23,787 nt of DNA from Longimicrobiales bacterium (GCA_028280205.1 JANQME010000422.1:1-23787); one strand, 5' to 3'; shown: positions 1 through 8,781, counted from the stretch's first letter. Notes: generated from the sequence alone by a model not told the origin. Translations and numbers: made by a program.

Positions 1-2
1 GG

Positions 3-1298
3 TTGAACGACGGTGCGGTCTGGGTCGGGAAGGGTCTGACGACCGCGCTCGATGCGACCGCGAACGTGCGGTGGGGCGGGCTCTCGATCGTCGCGAACCC
101 GATGCTGCTCTACAACCAGAACGGCGCGTTCGAGCTGGCGCCGCCCGTATGGGCCGCCCCCTCGGAGTTCGCGTACGCGTGGCGTCGGATCGACTGGCCG
201 CAGCGTTTCGGGGCCGAGAGCTTCACGACTTGGGATCTTGGGCAGTCGCGGATCGCGTACGACCTCTCGTGGGCCCGAGCCGGCTTCGGCAACGAGAACC
301 TCTGGTGGGGCCCGGGCATTCAGTCCGGGATCGTCATGAGCGCCAACGCACCGGGCTTCCTGCACGGCTCGCTGTCCACGAACCGGCCCGTCGACGTCGG
401 GATCGGCACGCTCGAAGGGCAGTGGGTGTGGGGCGGTCTCGAGCAGTCCGACTACTTCGATCCGGCGCTCGCCGAGCGCGATCGCTACTTCACCGGGATC
501 GTGCTGACGTACAGTCCGAGCTTCCTCTCCGGGCTCTCGGTCGGGGGGACACGGGTCTTCCAGGAGCTCGTGCCCGACGGCGGGCTCCCCTTCCGTGAGT
601 ACTTCCTCGTCTTTCAGGGACTGTTCAAGGAGAGCCAGATCTCGGAAGATCAGCCCGACGGTACCGATGCGCGCGACCAGATGGTGTCCCTCTTCATGCG
701 CTGGGCATTCCCCGAGTCGGGCCTCGAGGCGTACATCGAGTGGGCTCGTACGGATCACGCGGCCAACCTTCAGGACTTCGTTCTGGAGCCCGAGCACTCG
801 CGCGGGTATACGCTCGGCTTCCAGAAGGTGACCTCGTTCAGCGCGGAGCGGGCCTTCGTGCTGCGGGGCGAGATGACGCAGCTCGAGTCGGCGCCGACCT
901 TCCAGCTCCGTCCGCGCCCGACGTACTATGAGCACTCCGTCGTAACGCAGGGCTATACCCACAAGGGGCAGATCCTCGGTGCCTGGGTCGGACCCGGCGG
1001 AAACGCCCAGTGGGTCGGATTCGACTGGTACGCCCGTTGGGGCCGGGCCTCCTTCGACTTTCGGCGACAGGTGCATGACAACGACGCCTTCTGGGAGTGG
1101 GCGCCGGCCAACGACCGCTCCTTCGACGACCACGACGTCTCGCTGGACTTCGGCGTCGATGCGCTCGTCTTCGCCGGCGACTTCGAGCTCGGGGGCGGCG
1201 TCACGTTCACGCACGAGATCAACCGCTACTTCTACGGCCCCCGCGTCAACAACTGGGGGCTCTCGGCGTCCGCCCGCTGGCTCCCCCGTCGCGACTGA
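3..1298 (+). CDS. Wzi-family outer-membrane protein, 5' end cut off
   Basis: The frame is open from the left edge, so the TTG at position 3 is probably internal and the signal peptide is missing; 431 residues remain. The sequence has the look of an outer-membrane beta-barrel: many short segments with alternating aromatic and polar residues, and a last strand ending in W-L-P-R-R-D. A stretch near residues 101-123, WGPGIQSGIVMSANAPGF, resembles the conserved WGPG...SNNAPG region of the capsule-assembly Wzi family. Wzi is known to help attach or organise capsular polysaccharide at the outer membrane. The later nucleotide-sugar genes fit such a role, but uvrB stands between them. The family assignment is by motif recall; the exact role in this organism is inferred. 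Confidence 0.7.
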   Translation: MNDGAVWVGKGLTTALDATANVRWGGLSIVANPMLLYNQNGAFELAPPVWAAPSEFAYAWRRIDWPQRFGAESFTTWDLGQSRIAYDLSWARAGFGNENLWWGPGIQSGIVMSANAPGFLHGSLSTNRPVDVGIGTLEGQWVWGGLEQSDYFDPALAERDRYFTGIVLTYSPSFLSGLSVGGTRVFQELVPDGGLPFREYFLVFQGLFKESQISEDQPDGTDARDQMVSLFMRWAFPESGLEAYIEWARTDHAANLQDFVLEPEHSRGYTLGFQKVTSFSAERAFVLRGEMTQLESAPTFQLRPRPTYYEHSVVTQGYTHKGQILGAWVGPGGNAQWVGFDWYARWGRASFDFRRQVHDNDAFWEWAPANDRSFDDHDVSLDFGVDALVFAGDFELGGGVTFTHEINRYFYGPRVNNWGLSASARWLPRRD

Positions 1299-1300
1299 CG

Positions 1301-1321
1301 GCCGGACCGTGAGTCTCCGGC
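1301..1321 (+). other. Small hairpin between the Wzi-like gene and uvrB
   Basis: GCCGGA and TCCGGC form a perfect 6-bp stem around a 9-base loop, three bases after the stop codon of the Wzi-like gene. No T-run follows, so a true intrinsic terminator is doubtful. It is the only structure visible in the 45-base gap before uvrB. Confidence 0.3.
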
Positions 1322-1343
1322 GACCCGCGGGGTAGCAGACGCC

Positions 1344-3323
1344 ATGGACTTCGAGCTCGTCTCCCCGCACACCCCGGCCGGCGATCAGCCGAAGGCGATC
1401 GCGGAGCTGGTCGCCGGGCTCGAGCGAGGGGATCCGCACCAGGTGCTCCTGGGCGCCACCGGGACCGGGAAAACCCTCTCGATCGCCCACATGATCGCCG
1501 AGCACGGGCGGCCAACGCTCGTCATGTCGCACAACAAGACGCTCGCGGCCCAGCTCTACGGGGAGCTCAAGTCGCTCTTTCCGCACAACGCGGTCGAGTA
1601 CTTCATCTCGTACTACGACTACTACCAGCCCGAGGCGTACGTTGCGGCGACGGACACCTACATCGAGAAGGACGCCTCGATCAACGAGGACATCGAGCGG
1701 CTGCGTCTGCGCGCCACCTCGTCCCTGATGGAGCGGGAGGACGTGATCGTCGTCGCCTCCGTCTCGTGCATCTTCGGCCTGGGAAACCCCGCGGACTACC
1801 GCGGCCTCATGCTGCACCTCGACGTGGGCGGCGAGCACCCCCGCCGCGAGATCCTTCGCGGGCTGGTCGACATCCAGTACAAGCGCAACGACTACCTCTT
1901 CGAGCGCGGCACCTTCCGCGTGCGCGGCGACACCGTCGAGATCTTCCCGGCGTACGACGAGCAGGCGGTCCGGGTGGAGCTGTGGGGCGACGAGGTGGAG
2001 CGGATCAGCCGGTTCGACCCGCTCACCGGCGAGGTGATCGCGTCGCTCGAGCGCACCGCGGTCTACCCGGCCAGCCACTACGTCACGCGGCGTCGGACGA
2101 TCGAGGCGATGATTCCGGCCATCCGCGAGGAGCTCGAGGAGCAGCTCGGGACGTTCCGCTCCGAGGGCCGCCTGCTCGAGGCTCAGCGGCTCGAGCAGCG
2201 CACGAACTTCGATATCGAGATGATGCTCGAGATCGGTACGTGCCCGGGGATCGAGAACTACTCGCTCTACACGAGCGGACGCCGACCGGGTGACCGTCCC
2301 GCGTGCCTGCTCGACTACTTCCCGGCGGACTTCCTCACCGTCGTCGACGAGTCGCACGTCTCGATCCCGCAGATCAACGGGATGTACAACGGCGATCGGG
2401 CCCGGAAGCTGACGCTCATCGAGCACGGCTTCCGCCTGCCGTCGGCGCTCGACAACCGTCCGCTCAAGTTCGAGGAGTGGGTCGGGGTCGTCCCCCAGGC
2501 GGTCTTCGTCTCCGCCACACCGGGCGACTGGGAGTTGGAGCGGACCGGCGGCGCGGTCGTGGAGCAGATCATCCGGCCGACCGGACTCGTCGATCCGGAG
2601 ATCCACGTGCGGCCCGTGAAGGGTCAGGTCGACGACCTGCTCGCCGAGATCCGGGAGCGGGAGAAGCGGGGCGAGCGGGTGCTCGTGACGACGCTCACGA
2701 AACGCATGGCGGAGGACCTTTCGGAGTACCTGCAGTCGGTCGGTGTCCGCGTTCGCTACATGCACTCCGAGGTCGACACGATCGAGCGCATGGCGATCCT
2801 GCGCTCGTTACGGCTCGGCAAGATCGATGTGCTGGTGGGGATCAACCTCCTGCGGGAGGGGCTCGATCTGCCGGAGGTCTCTCTCGTCGCGATCCTCGAC
2901 GCGGACAAGGAGGGCTTCCTGCGCAACGCTCGCTCGCTCATCCAGACCGTGGGCCGGGCCGCGCGCAACGTGGGCGGGATGGCGATCATGTACGCGGATC
3001 GTGTCACCGCCTCGATGCAGCAGTGCATCGACGAGACGAATCGTCGGCGCGAGCTCCAGATCGAGCACAACGAGGAGCATGGGATCACTCCGGCCACGGT
3101 CTCCAAGAGCGTGGAGGAGATCGAGTTCGCTACCCGGGTCGCCGACGCGCGCCTCGCGCCGGCCGCGGTGGCTGAAGCGCCCGAGTCGTACGCCGACGAG
3201 GTGAATCGTGAGGAGTACGTGAAGATCCTCGAGAAGGAGATGGCCGACGCGGCGGAATCGCTGGACTTCGAGCGGGCAGCGCTCCTCAGGGACCAGCTCT
3301 TCGAGCTGCGGTCGGCGGGGTAG
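1344..3323 (+). CDS. uvrB: UvrB, excinuclease ABC subunit B
   Basis: This is the DNA damage-verification helicase of bacterial nucleotide excision repair; it receives DNA from UvrA and then recruits UvrC. At 659 residues it is full length. Visible landmarks are the Walker A motif GATGTGKT at residues 37-44, the tyrosine-rich beta-hairpin YYDYYQP at 90-96 that inserts between DNA strands, the DESH box at 335-338, helicase motifs near the C-terminal third (GINLLREGLDLPEV, QTVGRAARN), and a UVR domain over the last 40 residues that contacts UvrC. The ATG at 1344 gives the canonical N-terminus (FELVSPHTPAGDQPKAI) although its Shine-Dalgarno is poor. It stands alone functionally among envelope genes. 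Identification is secure. Confidence 0.98.
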   Translation: MDFELVSPHTPAGDQPKAIAELVAGLERGDPHQVLLGATGTGKTLSIAHMIAEHGRPTLVMSHNKTLAAQLYGELKSLFPHNAVEYFISYYDYYQPEAYVAATDTYIEKDASINEDIERLRLRATSSLMEREDVIVVASVSCIFGLGNPADYRGLMLHLDVGGEHPRREILRGLVDIQYKRNDYLFERGTFRVRGDTVEIFPAYDEQAVRVELWGDEVERISRFDPLTGEVIASLERTAVYPASHYVTRRRTIEAMIPAIREELEEQLGTFRSEGRLLEAQRLEQRTNFDIEMMLEIGTCPGIENYSLYTSGRRPGDRPACLLDYFPADFLTVVDESHVSIPQINGMYNGDRARKLTLIEHGFRLPSALDNRPLKFEEWVGVVPQAVFVSATPGDWELERTGGAVVEQIIRPTGLVDPEIHVRPVKGQVDDLLAEIREREKRGERVLVTTLTKRMAEDLSEYLQSVGVRVRYMHSEVDTIERMAILRSLRLGKIDVLVGINLLREGLDLPEVSLVAILDADKEGFLRNARSLIQTVGRAARNVGGMAIMYADRVTASMQQCIDETNRRRELQIEHNEEHGITPATVSKSVEEIEFATRVADARLAPAAVAEAPESYADEVNREEYVKILEKEMADAAESLDFERAALLRDQLFELRSAG

Positions 3324-3521
3324 CGGGCGGCTTGGGGAAGCTCTGCACAGGGGGGGGCGCCCCGCGCGACTTACGTGGTTCGCGCGCGGGTGCCCCGATC
3401 CCGCGAGACTGGGAGCAGGAACGACGACGAGTCGTAGCCGGCCCGGAGGCACTCCGAGCGAAAATTTCGGATGGAAGTATGGGGCCACCTCGGTACCTTT
3501 GTCTTTATCTGAATCTGACTC

Positions 3522-3540
3522 GACGCCGCCGCACGGCGTC
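3522..3540 (+). promoter_or_regulatory. Hairpin in the leader of the UDP-glucose dehydrogenase gene
   Basis: GACGCCG and CGGCGTC form a perfect 7-bp stem with a 5-base loop, ending 12 bases before the AGAGGG ribosome-binding site (3553-3558) of the next gene. It is followed by TTCTCC, a poor T-tract. It lies at the end of a 240-base gap whose other contents are an 8-G run at 3350-3357, a 6-bp hairpin (arms 3385-3390 and 3400-3405) and an AT-richer stretch at about 3459-3520 that probably carries the promoter. I could not place a convincing -35/-10 pair there. It could be a weak terminator for uvrB or a leader element. Confidence 0.35.
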
Positions 3541-3563
3541 TTCTCCATCGCCAGAGGGTTGCC

Positions 3564-4940
3564 ATGAAAGTTGCAGTCATCGGCTCGGGGTACGTCGGCC
3601 TCGTAGCCGGCGCATGTCTGGCCGAAACCGGAAACGACGTCGTCTGCGCGGATATCGACGAGGACAAGATCGCTCGTCTGAATGCGGGCGAGATCCCGAT
3701 CTACGAGCCGGGCCTCGAGCCGCTCATCGAGCGCAACCTGGAGGCGGGTCGGCTCACCTTCACGACCGAGGTCGCCGCAGCCGTGAAGACCTCGCACGTG
3801 ATCTTCATTGCGGTCGGCACGCCCCCCGACGAGGACGGCTCGGCCGATCTCCAGCACGTGCTCGCCGTAGCCCGGACGATCGGGCGGTCGATGGAGGACG
3901 AGAAGATCGTCATCACGAAGAGCACGGTCCCGGTCGGGACGGCGCGGCTCGTACGGGAGGCGATCGAGGCAGAGACCGATATCCCGGTCCACGTCTGTTC
4001 GAACCCCGAATTCCTCAAGGAAGGGGCGGCGGTCGACGACTTCATGAAGCCGGATCGGGTGGTGATCGGCGTGGAGTCGGAGTACGCGGCGCGAACGTTG
4101 AGGGAGCTCTACCGGCCGTTCGTGCGGACCGGGCATGCGATCATGATCATGGACGTACCCGCCGCGGAGATCACGAAGTACGCCGCGAATGCCATGCTCG
4201 CGACGCGTATTTCGTTCATGAACTCGATCGCGCGGCTCTGTGAGGCGACGGGTGCCGACGTGAACGCGGTCCGTAAGGGCGTGGGCTCGGACTCCAGGAT
4301 CGGGCTGAACTTCCTCTTCCCGGGCGTCGGATACGGCGGCTCGTGCTTCCCGAAGGACGTGAAGGCGCTCGTGCGCACGATGCGGGAGTTCGATGTCGAC
4401 GAGTCGATCCTGCAGGCGGTCGAGGATGTCAACGAGACGCAGAAGACGACGCTGCTGCATCGGCTCGTGGAGCGGCTGGGCGAGGATCTGACCGGCCGCA
4501 CCGTCGCGGTCTGGGGGTTGGCCTTCAAGCCGAACACCGACGACATGCGTGAGGCCCCCAGCCTCGTCACGATCGAGGGCCTGCTGGAGCGCGGCGCACG
4601 GGTCGTCGCGCACGACCCGGTTGCGATGGACGAGGCTCGACATCACCTCGGCGACCGTATCGAGTACATGGAGACCAACTACTCCGCCCTCGACGGCGCC
4701 GACGCGCTCGTCATCCACACCGAATGGCTCCCCTACCGGAGTCCGGACTTCCCTCGGATGAAGGCTGCGATGCAGACACCGTTGATCCTGGACGGTCGCA
4801 ACCTGTACGACCCGGGCGACATGGCCGAGCACGGCTTCACCTACCTGTCCATCGGACGCCGACCGATCGAGGCGCGTGGGGGTGCTTCGAAGGACGCCTC
4901 GCGAGTGGGAGAGACTTCCCCGGCGGGTGCGGAGGTCTGA
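3564..4940 (+). CDS. UDP-glucose 6-dehydrogenase
   Basis: The enzyme oxidises UDP-glucose to UDP-glucuronate with two NAD+, in the cytoplasm, supplying acidic sugar precursors for surface polysaccharide. At 458 residues it is of normal length. The N-terminal Rossmann motif GSGYVGL is at residues 7-13. Family residues recognisable are NPEFLKEG with Lys152, the ITKYAANA helix with Lys205 and Asn209, and the catalytic cysteine Cys261 in GYGGSCFPKD. A C-terminal UDP-binding domain (WGLAFKPNTDDMREAPS) follows. AGAGGG at 3553-3558, five bases before the ATG, supports this start. The next gene starts one base after the stop codon and encodes the enzyme that uses its product, so the two form a biosynthetic pair. 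The symbol ugd or tuaD would fit; the family is certain, the paralogue name is not. Confidence 0.95.
   Translation: MKVAVIGSGYVGLVAGACLAETGNDVVCADIDEDKIARLNAGEIPIYEPGLEPLIERNLEAGRLTFTTEVAAAVKTSHVIFIAVGTPPDEDGSADLQHVLAVARTIGRSMEDEKIVITKSTVPVGTARLVREAIEAETDIPVHVCSNPEFLKEGAAVDDFMKPDRVVIGVESEYAARTLRELYRPFVRTGHAIMIMDVPAAEITKYAANAMLATRISFMNSIARLCEATGADVNAVRKGVGSDSRIGLNFLFPGVGYGGSCFPKDVKALVRTMREFDVDESILQAVEDVNETQKTTLLHRLVERLGEDLTGRTVAVWGLAFKPNTDDMREAPSLVTIEGLLERGARVVAHDPVAMDEARHHLGDRIEYMETNYSALDGADALVIHTEWLPYRSPDFPRMKAAMQTPLILDGRNLYDPGDMAEHGFTYLSIGRRPIEARGGASKDASRVGETSPAGAEV
4931..4936 (+). promoter_or_regulatory. Ribosome-binding site that fixes a TTG start
   Basis: GGAGGT lies five bases before the TTG at 4942 and inside the last codons of the UDP-glucose dehydrogenase gene. 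It supports the TTG, which is followed at once by the Rossmann motif, over upstream in-frame starts such as 4876. Confidence 0.75.
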
Positions 4941-4941
4941 C

Positions 4942-5904
4942 TTGAGGGTTCTCATCACGGGTGCGGCCGGCTTCCTGGGCTCGCACCTCGCCGAGCGCTT
5001 CCTGCGCGAGGGCCACGAGGTCGTCGGCGTCGACAACTTCATCACCGGGTCGCGCGAAAACGCGGAGTTCCTGTATGGATTCGACCGGTTCCGGCTTACC
5101 GAGCGCGACGTGTCGCAGCCGTTCTTCATCCAGGGCGAGCTCGACGGCGTCCTGCACTTTGCGTCCCCCGCGAGCCCGGTCGACTACCTCGAGCTCCCGA
5201 TCCAGACCCTGAAGGTCGGAAGCCTCGGCACGCACAACGCGCTCGGGCTCGCGATGGCCAAGGGCGCGCGATTCCTCCTCGCCTCGACCTCCGAGGTGTA
5301 CGGCGACCCTCAGGTCCACCCACAGCCCGAGACGTATTGGGGACACGTCAATCCGATCGGCCTCCGCGGCGTGTACGACGAGGCCAAGCGCTTCGCGGAG
5401 GCGATGACGATGGCGTACCACCGCTACCATGGGGTCGAGACGCGCATCGTGCGGATCTTCAATACGTACGGGCCGCGTATGCGCCCGGGTGACGGCCGTG
5501 TCGTCTCCAACTTCATCATGCAGGCCCTGCGTGGGGAGCCGCTCACCATCTACGGAAACGGGAGCCAGACCCGCTCCTTCTGTTACGTGGAGGACGAGAT
5601 CGACGGCATCTACCGCCTCTTCCACTCGGAGCGCCGGGAGCCCGTGAACATCGGGAATCCGAACGAGTTCACGGTCCGGGATCTCGCCGACATCGTGCTC
5701 GAGGAGACGGGAAGCGGTTCGAAGGTCGAACCGTTTCCGCTCCCGGAAGACGATCCCAAGGTCCGACGCCCGGACATCACGGTCGCGCGGGATCTTCTCG
5801 GCTGGGAGCCGCGGATCCAGCTCAGGGAGGGGATCCGACGCACGCTGCCCTACTTCCGGGACGAACTCGAGCGCCACGACGCCCGGGCGCGCACGATCCA
5901 GTGA
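4942..5904 (+). CDS. UDP-glucuronate decarboxylase (UDP-xylose synthase)
   Basis: This short-chain dehydrogenase/reductase converts UDP-glucuronate, made by the preceding gene product, into UDP-xylose. From the TTG start it has 320 residues. It shows the nucleotide-binding motif GAAGFLG at residues 7-13 and the active-site pair Tyr145 and Lys149 in VYDEAK. Signatures typical of the UXS subfamily rather than of generic epimerases are ASPASPVDY, STSEVYGDPQVHPQ, YWGHVNPIG, and later RIFNTYGPRM and SFCYVEDEIDG. A start further upstream (4876) would add 22 residues unlike the family, and the strong GGAGGT site favours 4942. The gene ends about 30 bases before cysD. UDP-xylose is a known precursor of some bacterial exopolysaccharides and LPS; the acceptor here is unknown. 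Confidence 0.9.
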   Translation: MRVLITGAAGFLGSHLAERFLREGHEVVGVDNFITGSRENAEFLYGFDRFRLTERDVSQPFFIQGELDGVLHFASPASPVDYLELPIQTLKVGSLGTHNALGLAMAKGARFLLASTSEVYGDPQVHPQPETYWGHVNPIGLRGVYDEAKRFAEAMTMAYHRYHGVETRIVRIFNTYGPRMRPGDGRVVSNFIMQALRGEPLTIYGNGSQTRSFCYVEDEIDGIYRLFHSERREPVNIGNPNEFTVRDLADIVLEETGSGSKVEPFPLPEDDPKVRRPDITVARDLLGWEPRIQLREGIRRTLPYFRDELERHDARARTIQ

Positions 5905-5933
5905 CGGTGCGGCCGAGCCCGCTCACTGCCCCG

Positions 5934-6842
5934 ATGAGCTCGGCTCGAAAGCACGACCATCTGCGGCAGCTCGAGTCCGAGTCGGTCTTCGTGATGCGCG
6001 AGGTGGCGGCCCAGTTCGAGCGACCGGTCCTCCTCTTCTCGGGTGGAAAGGACTCGATCCTCATGGTCCACCTGGCGCGCAAGGCGTTCTATCCCGCGCG
6101 CATCCCGTTTCTGCTCGTCCACATCGACACGGGACACAACTTCCACGAGACGATCGAGTTCCGTGATCGACTGGTGGCCGAGACCGGCGCCCAGCTCCAC
6201 GTCGGTTCCGTCCAGGCGTCGATCGAAGCGGGACGCGTGAAGGAGGAGGCGGGTCCCAACCCCAGCCGTAACGGGCTGCAGACGGTCACCCTGCTCGACA
6301 CACTCCAGGAGCTCAAGGCGGACGTGGCACTCGGAGGGGGGCGTCGCGACGAGGAGAAGGCGCGTGCCAAGGAGCGCTTCCTCTCGCACCGCGACCGTTT
6401 CGGACAGTGGGACCCGAAGAACCAGCGCCCCGAGGTGTGGAACCTCTTCAACGGTCGCCGGAGCCCTGGAGAACACTTCCGGGCCTTCCCGCTCTCCAAC
6501 TGGACCGAGATGGACGTGTGGCAGTACATCGCGGACGAGGAGATCGACATGCCGTCGCTCTACTTCTCGCACCGGCGCAGAGTCGTGGAGCGAGACGGGA
6601 CGCTGCTCGCCGAGTCGGACTTCAACCGCCTCCTCCCGGGCGAGGAGTGGGAGGAAAAGACGGTCCGGTTCCGCACGATCGGGGACGCGACCTGCACGGG
6701 TGCGACCGAGTCCACGGCCTCGACGCTCGAGGAGATCATCGCCGAGGTGGCGGCGGCCCGGCAGACAGAGCGTGGCGGCCGTTCCGACGACCGGCGCTCC
6801 GAGGCGGCGATGGAAGACCGCAAGAAGCAGGGGTACTTCTAG
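5934..6842 (+). CDS. cysD: CysD, sulfate adenylyltransferase small subunit
   Basis: CysD, with the GTPase CysN, forms ATP sulfurylase, which makes adenosine 5'-phosphosulfate (APS) from ATP and sulfate. The PP-loop SGGKDS is at residues 36-41, followed by HIDTGHNFHETIEFRD and the conserved GGRRDEEKARAKER region that marks PAPS-reductase-like ATP pyrophosphatases; the C-terminus carries a basic tail. The ATG at 5934 gives 302 residues, the usual family length, but has no clear Shine-Dalgarno. A GTG at 5901 overlapping the previous stop as GTGA is the alternative and would add 11 residues. The PP-loop reads SGGKDS instead of the SIGKDS of enterobacterial CysD, closer to what I recall for actinobacterial and NodP-like forms. 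It sits between UDP-xylose synthesis and cysNC. Confidence 0.94.
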   Translation: MSSARKHDHLRQLESESVFVMREVAAQFERPVLLFSGGKDSILMVHLARKAFYPARIPFLLVHIDTGHNFHETIEFRDRLVAETGAQLHVGSVQASIEAGRVKEEAGPNPSRNGLQTVTLLDTLQELKADVALGGGRRDEEKARAKERFLSHRDRFGQWDPKNQRPEVWNLFNGRRSPGEHFRAFPLSNWTEMDVWQYIADEEIDMPSLYFSHRRRVVERDGTLLAESDFNRLLPGEEWEEKTVRFRTIGDATCTGATESTASTLEEIIAEVAAARQTERGGRSDDRRSEAAMEDRKKQGYF

Positions 6843-6900
6843 TGCGCACCGGAGCGCCGACGCTGCGGCACTCGAACCCCGTCGCAATCTCCGGACGCTG

Positions 6901-8781
6901 ATGGACCTCCTTCGCCTCTCGACCGCCGGCTCGGTCGACGACGGAAAGTCCACCCTGATCGGGCGGCTCCTCTACGACACGAAGTCGATCTTCGAGGATC
7001 AGCTCGAGGCGGTCGAGGACGCGTCGAACCGTCGCGGGGAAGGGTACGTCAACCTCGCCCTCCTGACCGACGGGCTGCGAGCCGAGCGCGAGCAGAACAT
7101 CACGATCGATGTCGCCTACCGGTACTTCGCAACACCGCGACGGAAGTTCATCATCGCCGACACGCCGGGTCACATCCAGTACACCCGCAACATGGTGACC
7201 GGAGCTTCGACGGCGGAGCTCGCGGTGATCCTCATCGACGCGCGCAACGGGGTGCTGACCCAGTCGAAGCGACACGGATTCCTCTCCTCGCTCCTCGGCA
7301 TCCCGCACATCGTCGTCGCGATCAACAAGATGGATCTCGTCGACTGGTCCGAAGGGCGCTTCGAGGAGATCGCCGACGAGTACTCCGATTTCGCGAATAA
7401 ACTGGGGGTCGACGACCTCACCTTCATCCCGATCTCTGCGCTTCTCGGTGACAACGTCGTGGACGAGTCGCAGAACATGCCTTGGTATCATGGCTCGACG
7501 CTCCTGCACCACCTCGAGCACGTGAACGTCGGCGCGCACCGCAACCTCGTCGACTTCCGCTTCCCGGTGCAGTACGTGATCCGACCCGACCAGGACTATC
7601 GGGGCTACGCCGGTCGGGTGGCATCCGGGGCGATCCGTCCAGGCGAGGAGATCGTCGTCCTGCCCTCCCGGAAGTCCACGACGGTCGCCTCGGTCGACAC
7701 CTTCGACGGTCCGCTCGACGAAGCACGCGCGGGCGACTCGGTGGCGCTCACGACGACGGACGAGCTGGATATCAGCCGTGGCGACATGATCGTGCGGCCG
7801 CTGAATCTGCCGACCGCCGACACCGAGATCGACGCCACGATCTGCTGGACCTCGGAGACGCCGATGGAGCCCGACACCCACTACTGGCTCCGGCAGACGA
7901 CACGCGAGACGAAGGCGTTCGTGAATCGGGTCGTCTACCGGATCGACGTCGACACGCTCCACCGTGACGAGGTGAAGCAGTTCGAGCTCAACGACATCGG
8001 TCGCGTCCACATCACGACGGCGCAGCCCGTCTTCTTCGACCGATACCAGCTCAACCGCGAAACCGGCTCGTTCGTGCTCGTTGACCCGCACTCGAACAAC
8101 ACGGTGGCGGCGGGGATGATCCGGGGCTCCGTCGTCACCGTCGACGACCTCCCCGCCGCGCCGGCCGAGGAGCAGCTCCGTCCCGTCTCTCCGGACGTGG
8201 TGTGGGAGGCGTGGAACATCGAGCTCGCGGAGCGCGAGGCCCTCAGCGGGCACCGAGCCGCCGTGATCTGGTTCACGGGCCTTTCGGGTTCGGGCAAGAG
8301 CTCGATCGCGCGGCACCTGGAGCGTCGCCTCTTCGAGACCGGTGCCCGAACGATGCTCCTCGACGGGGACCAGGTCCGACACGGCATCAACGGGGACCTC
8401 GGCTTCACGCCCGAGGACCGGACCGAGAACATCCGGCGGATCGGTGAGATGGCGGCGCTCTTCTTCCGTTCCGGCTCGATCGTGCTCTGCACGTTCGTGT
8501 CCCCCTTCCGGGCGGACCGGGCACGTGCACGGGGGCTCATACCGGACGGCCGCTTCGTGGAGGTCTTCGTCGACACTCCGCTCGAGGAGTGCGAGCGGCG
8601 CGACGTGAAGGGGCTGTATGCGAAGGCACGCCGGGGCGAAATCGCGCACATGACGGGGATCAGCAGTCCGTACGAGGCTCCGGAGAGTCCGGAGATCCGG
8701 CTCGAGACGGTCGGACGCGAGGTCGACGACGTGGTGGAGGACCTCCTCGGGCGGCTCCGAGGCCTCGGCGTCGTTCGCTGA
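6901..8781 (+). CDS. cysNC: CysN-CysC fusion: sulfate adenylyltransferase GTPase plus APS kinase
   Basis: One 626-residue protein joins two activities that yield PAPS, the universal sulfate donor. The N-terminal CysN part (about residues 1-425) is a translation-factor-type GTPase with G1 GSVDDGKST at 10-18, DTPGH at 87-91 and NKMD at 142-145, followed by beta-barrel domains. The C-terminal APS kinase has Walker A GLSGSGKSS at 460-468, a DGDQVRHG substrate region and the active-site serine Ser534 in FVSPFRADR. ATG 6901 matches the family N-terminus; the frame stays open upstream across the end of cysD, but that part does not look like protein. No Shine-Dalgarno is obvious. CysNC fusions are known in many bacteria. 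No cysH or cysIJ lies nearby, which leaves sulfation as well as assimilation possible. Confidence 0.95.
   Translation: MDLLRLSTAGSVDDGKSTLIGRLLYDTKSIFEDQLEAVEDASNRRGEGYVNLALLTDGLRAEREQNITIDVAYRYFATPRRKFIIADTPGHIQYTRNMVTGASTAELAVILIDARNGVLTQSKRHGFLSSLLGIPHIVVAINKMDLVDWSEGRFEEIADEYSDFANKLGVDDLTFIPISALLGDNVVDESQNMPWYHGSTLLHHLEHVNVGAHRNLVDFRFPVQYVIRPDQDYRGYAGRVASGAIRPGEEIVVLPSRKSTTVASVDTFDGPLDEARAGDSVALTTTDELDISRGDMIVRPLNLPTADTEIDATICWTSETPMEPDTHYWLRQTTRETKAFVNRVVYRIDVDTLHRDEVKQFELNDIGRVHITTAQPVFFDRYQLNRETGSFVLVDPHSNNTVAAGMIRGSVVTVDDLPAAPAEEQLRPVSPDVVWEAWNIELAEREALSGHRAAVIWFTGLSGSGKSSIARHLERRLFETGARTMLLDGDQVRHGINGDLGFTPEDRTENIRRIGEMAALFFRSGSIVLCTFVSPFRADRARARGLIPDGRFVEVFVDTPLEECERRDVKGLYAKARRGEIAHMTGISSPYEAPESPEIRLETVGREVDDVVEDLLGRLRGLGVVR

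Noticed and set aside
2808..5129. 773-residue open frame on the minus strand over uvrB and the UDP-glucose dehydrogenase gene
   Set aside because: It is antisense to two certain genes, spans their gap, and its composition (Arg, Asp, Val, His rich) is the usual mirror of GC-rich codons; no domain is recognisable.
6364..6900. Upstream in-frame extension of cysNC inside cysD
   Set aside because: The extra 179 residues are Arg/Ser/Thr-rich shadow sequence of cysD; the CysN family N-terminus begins at 6901.
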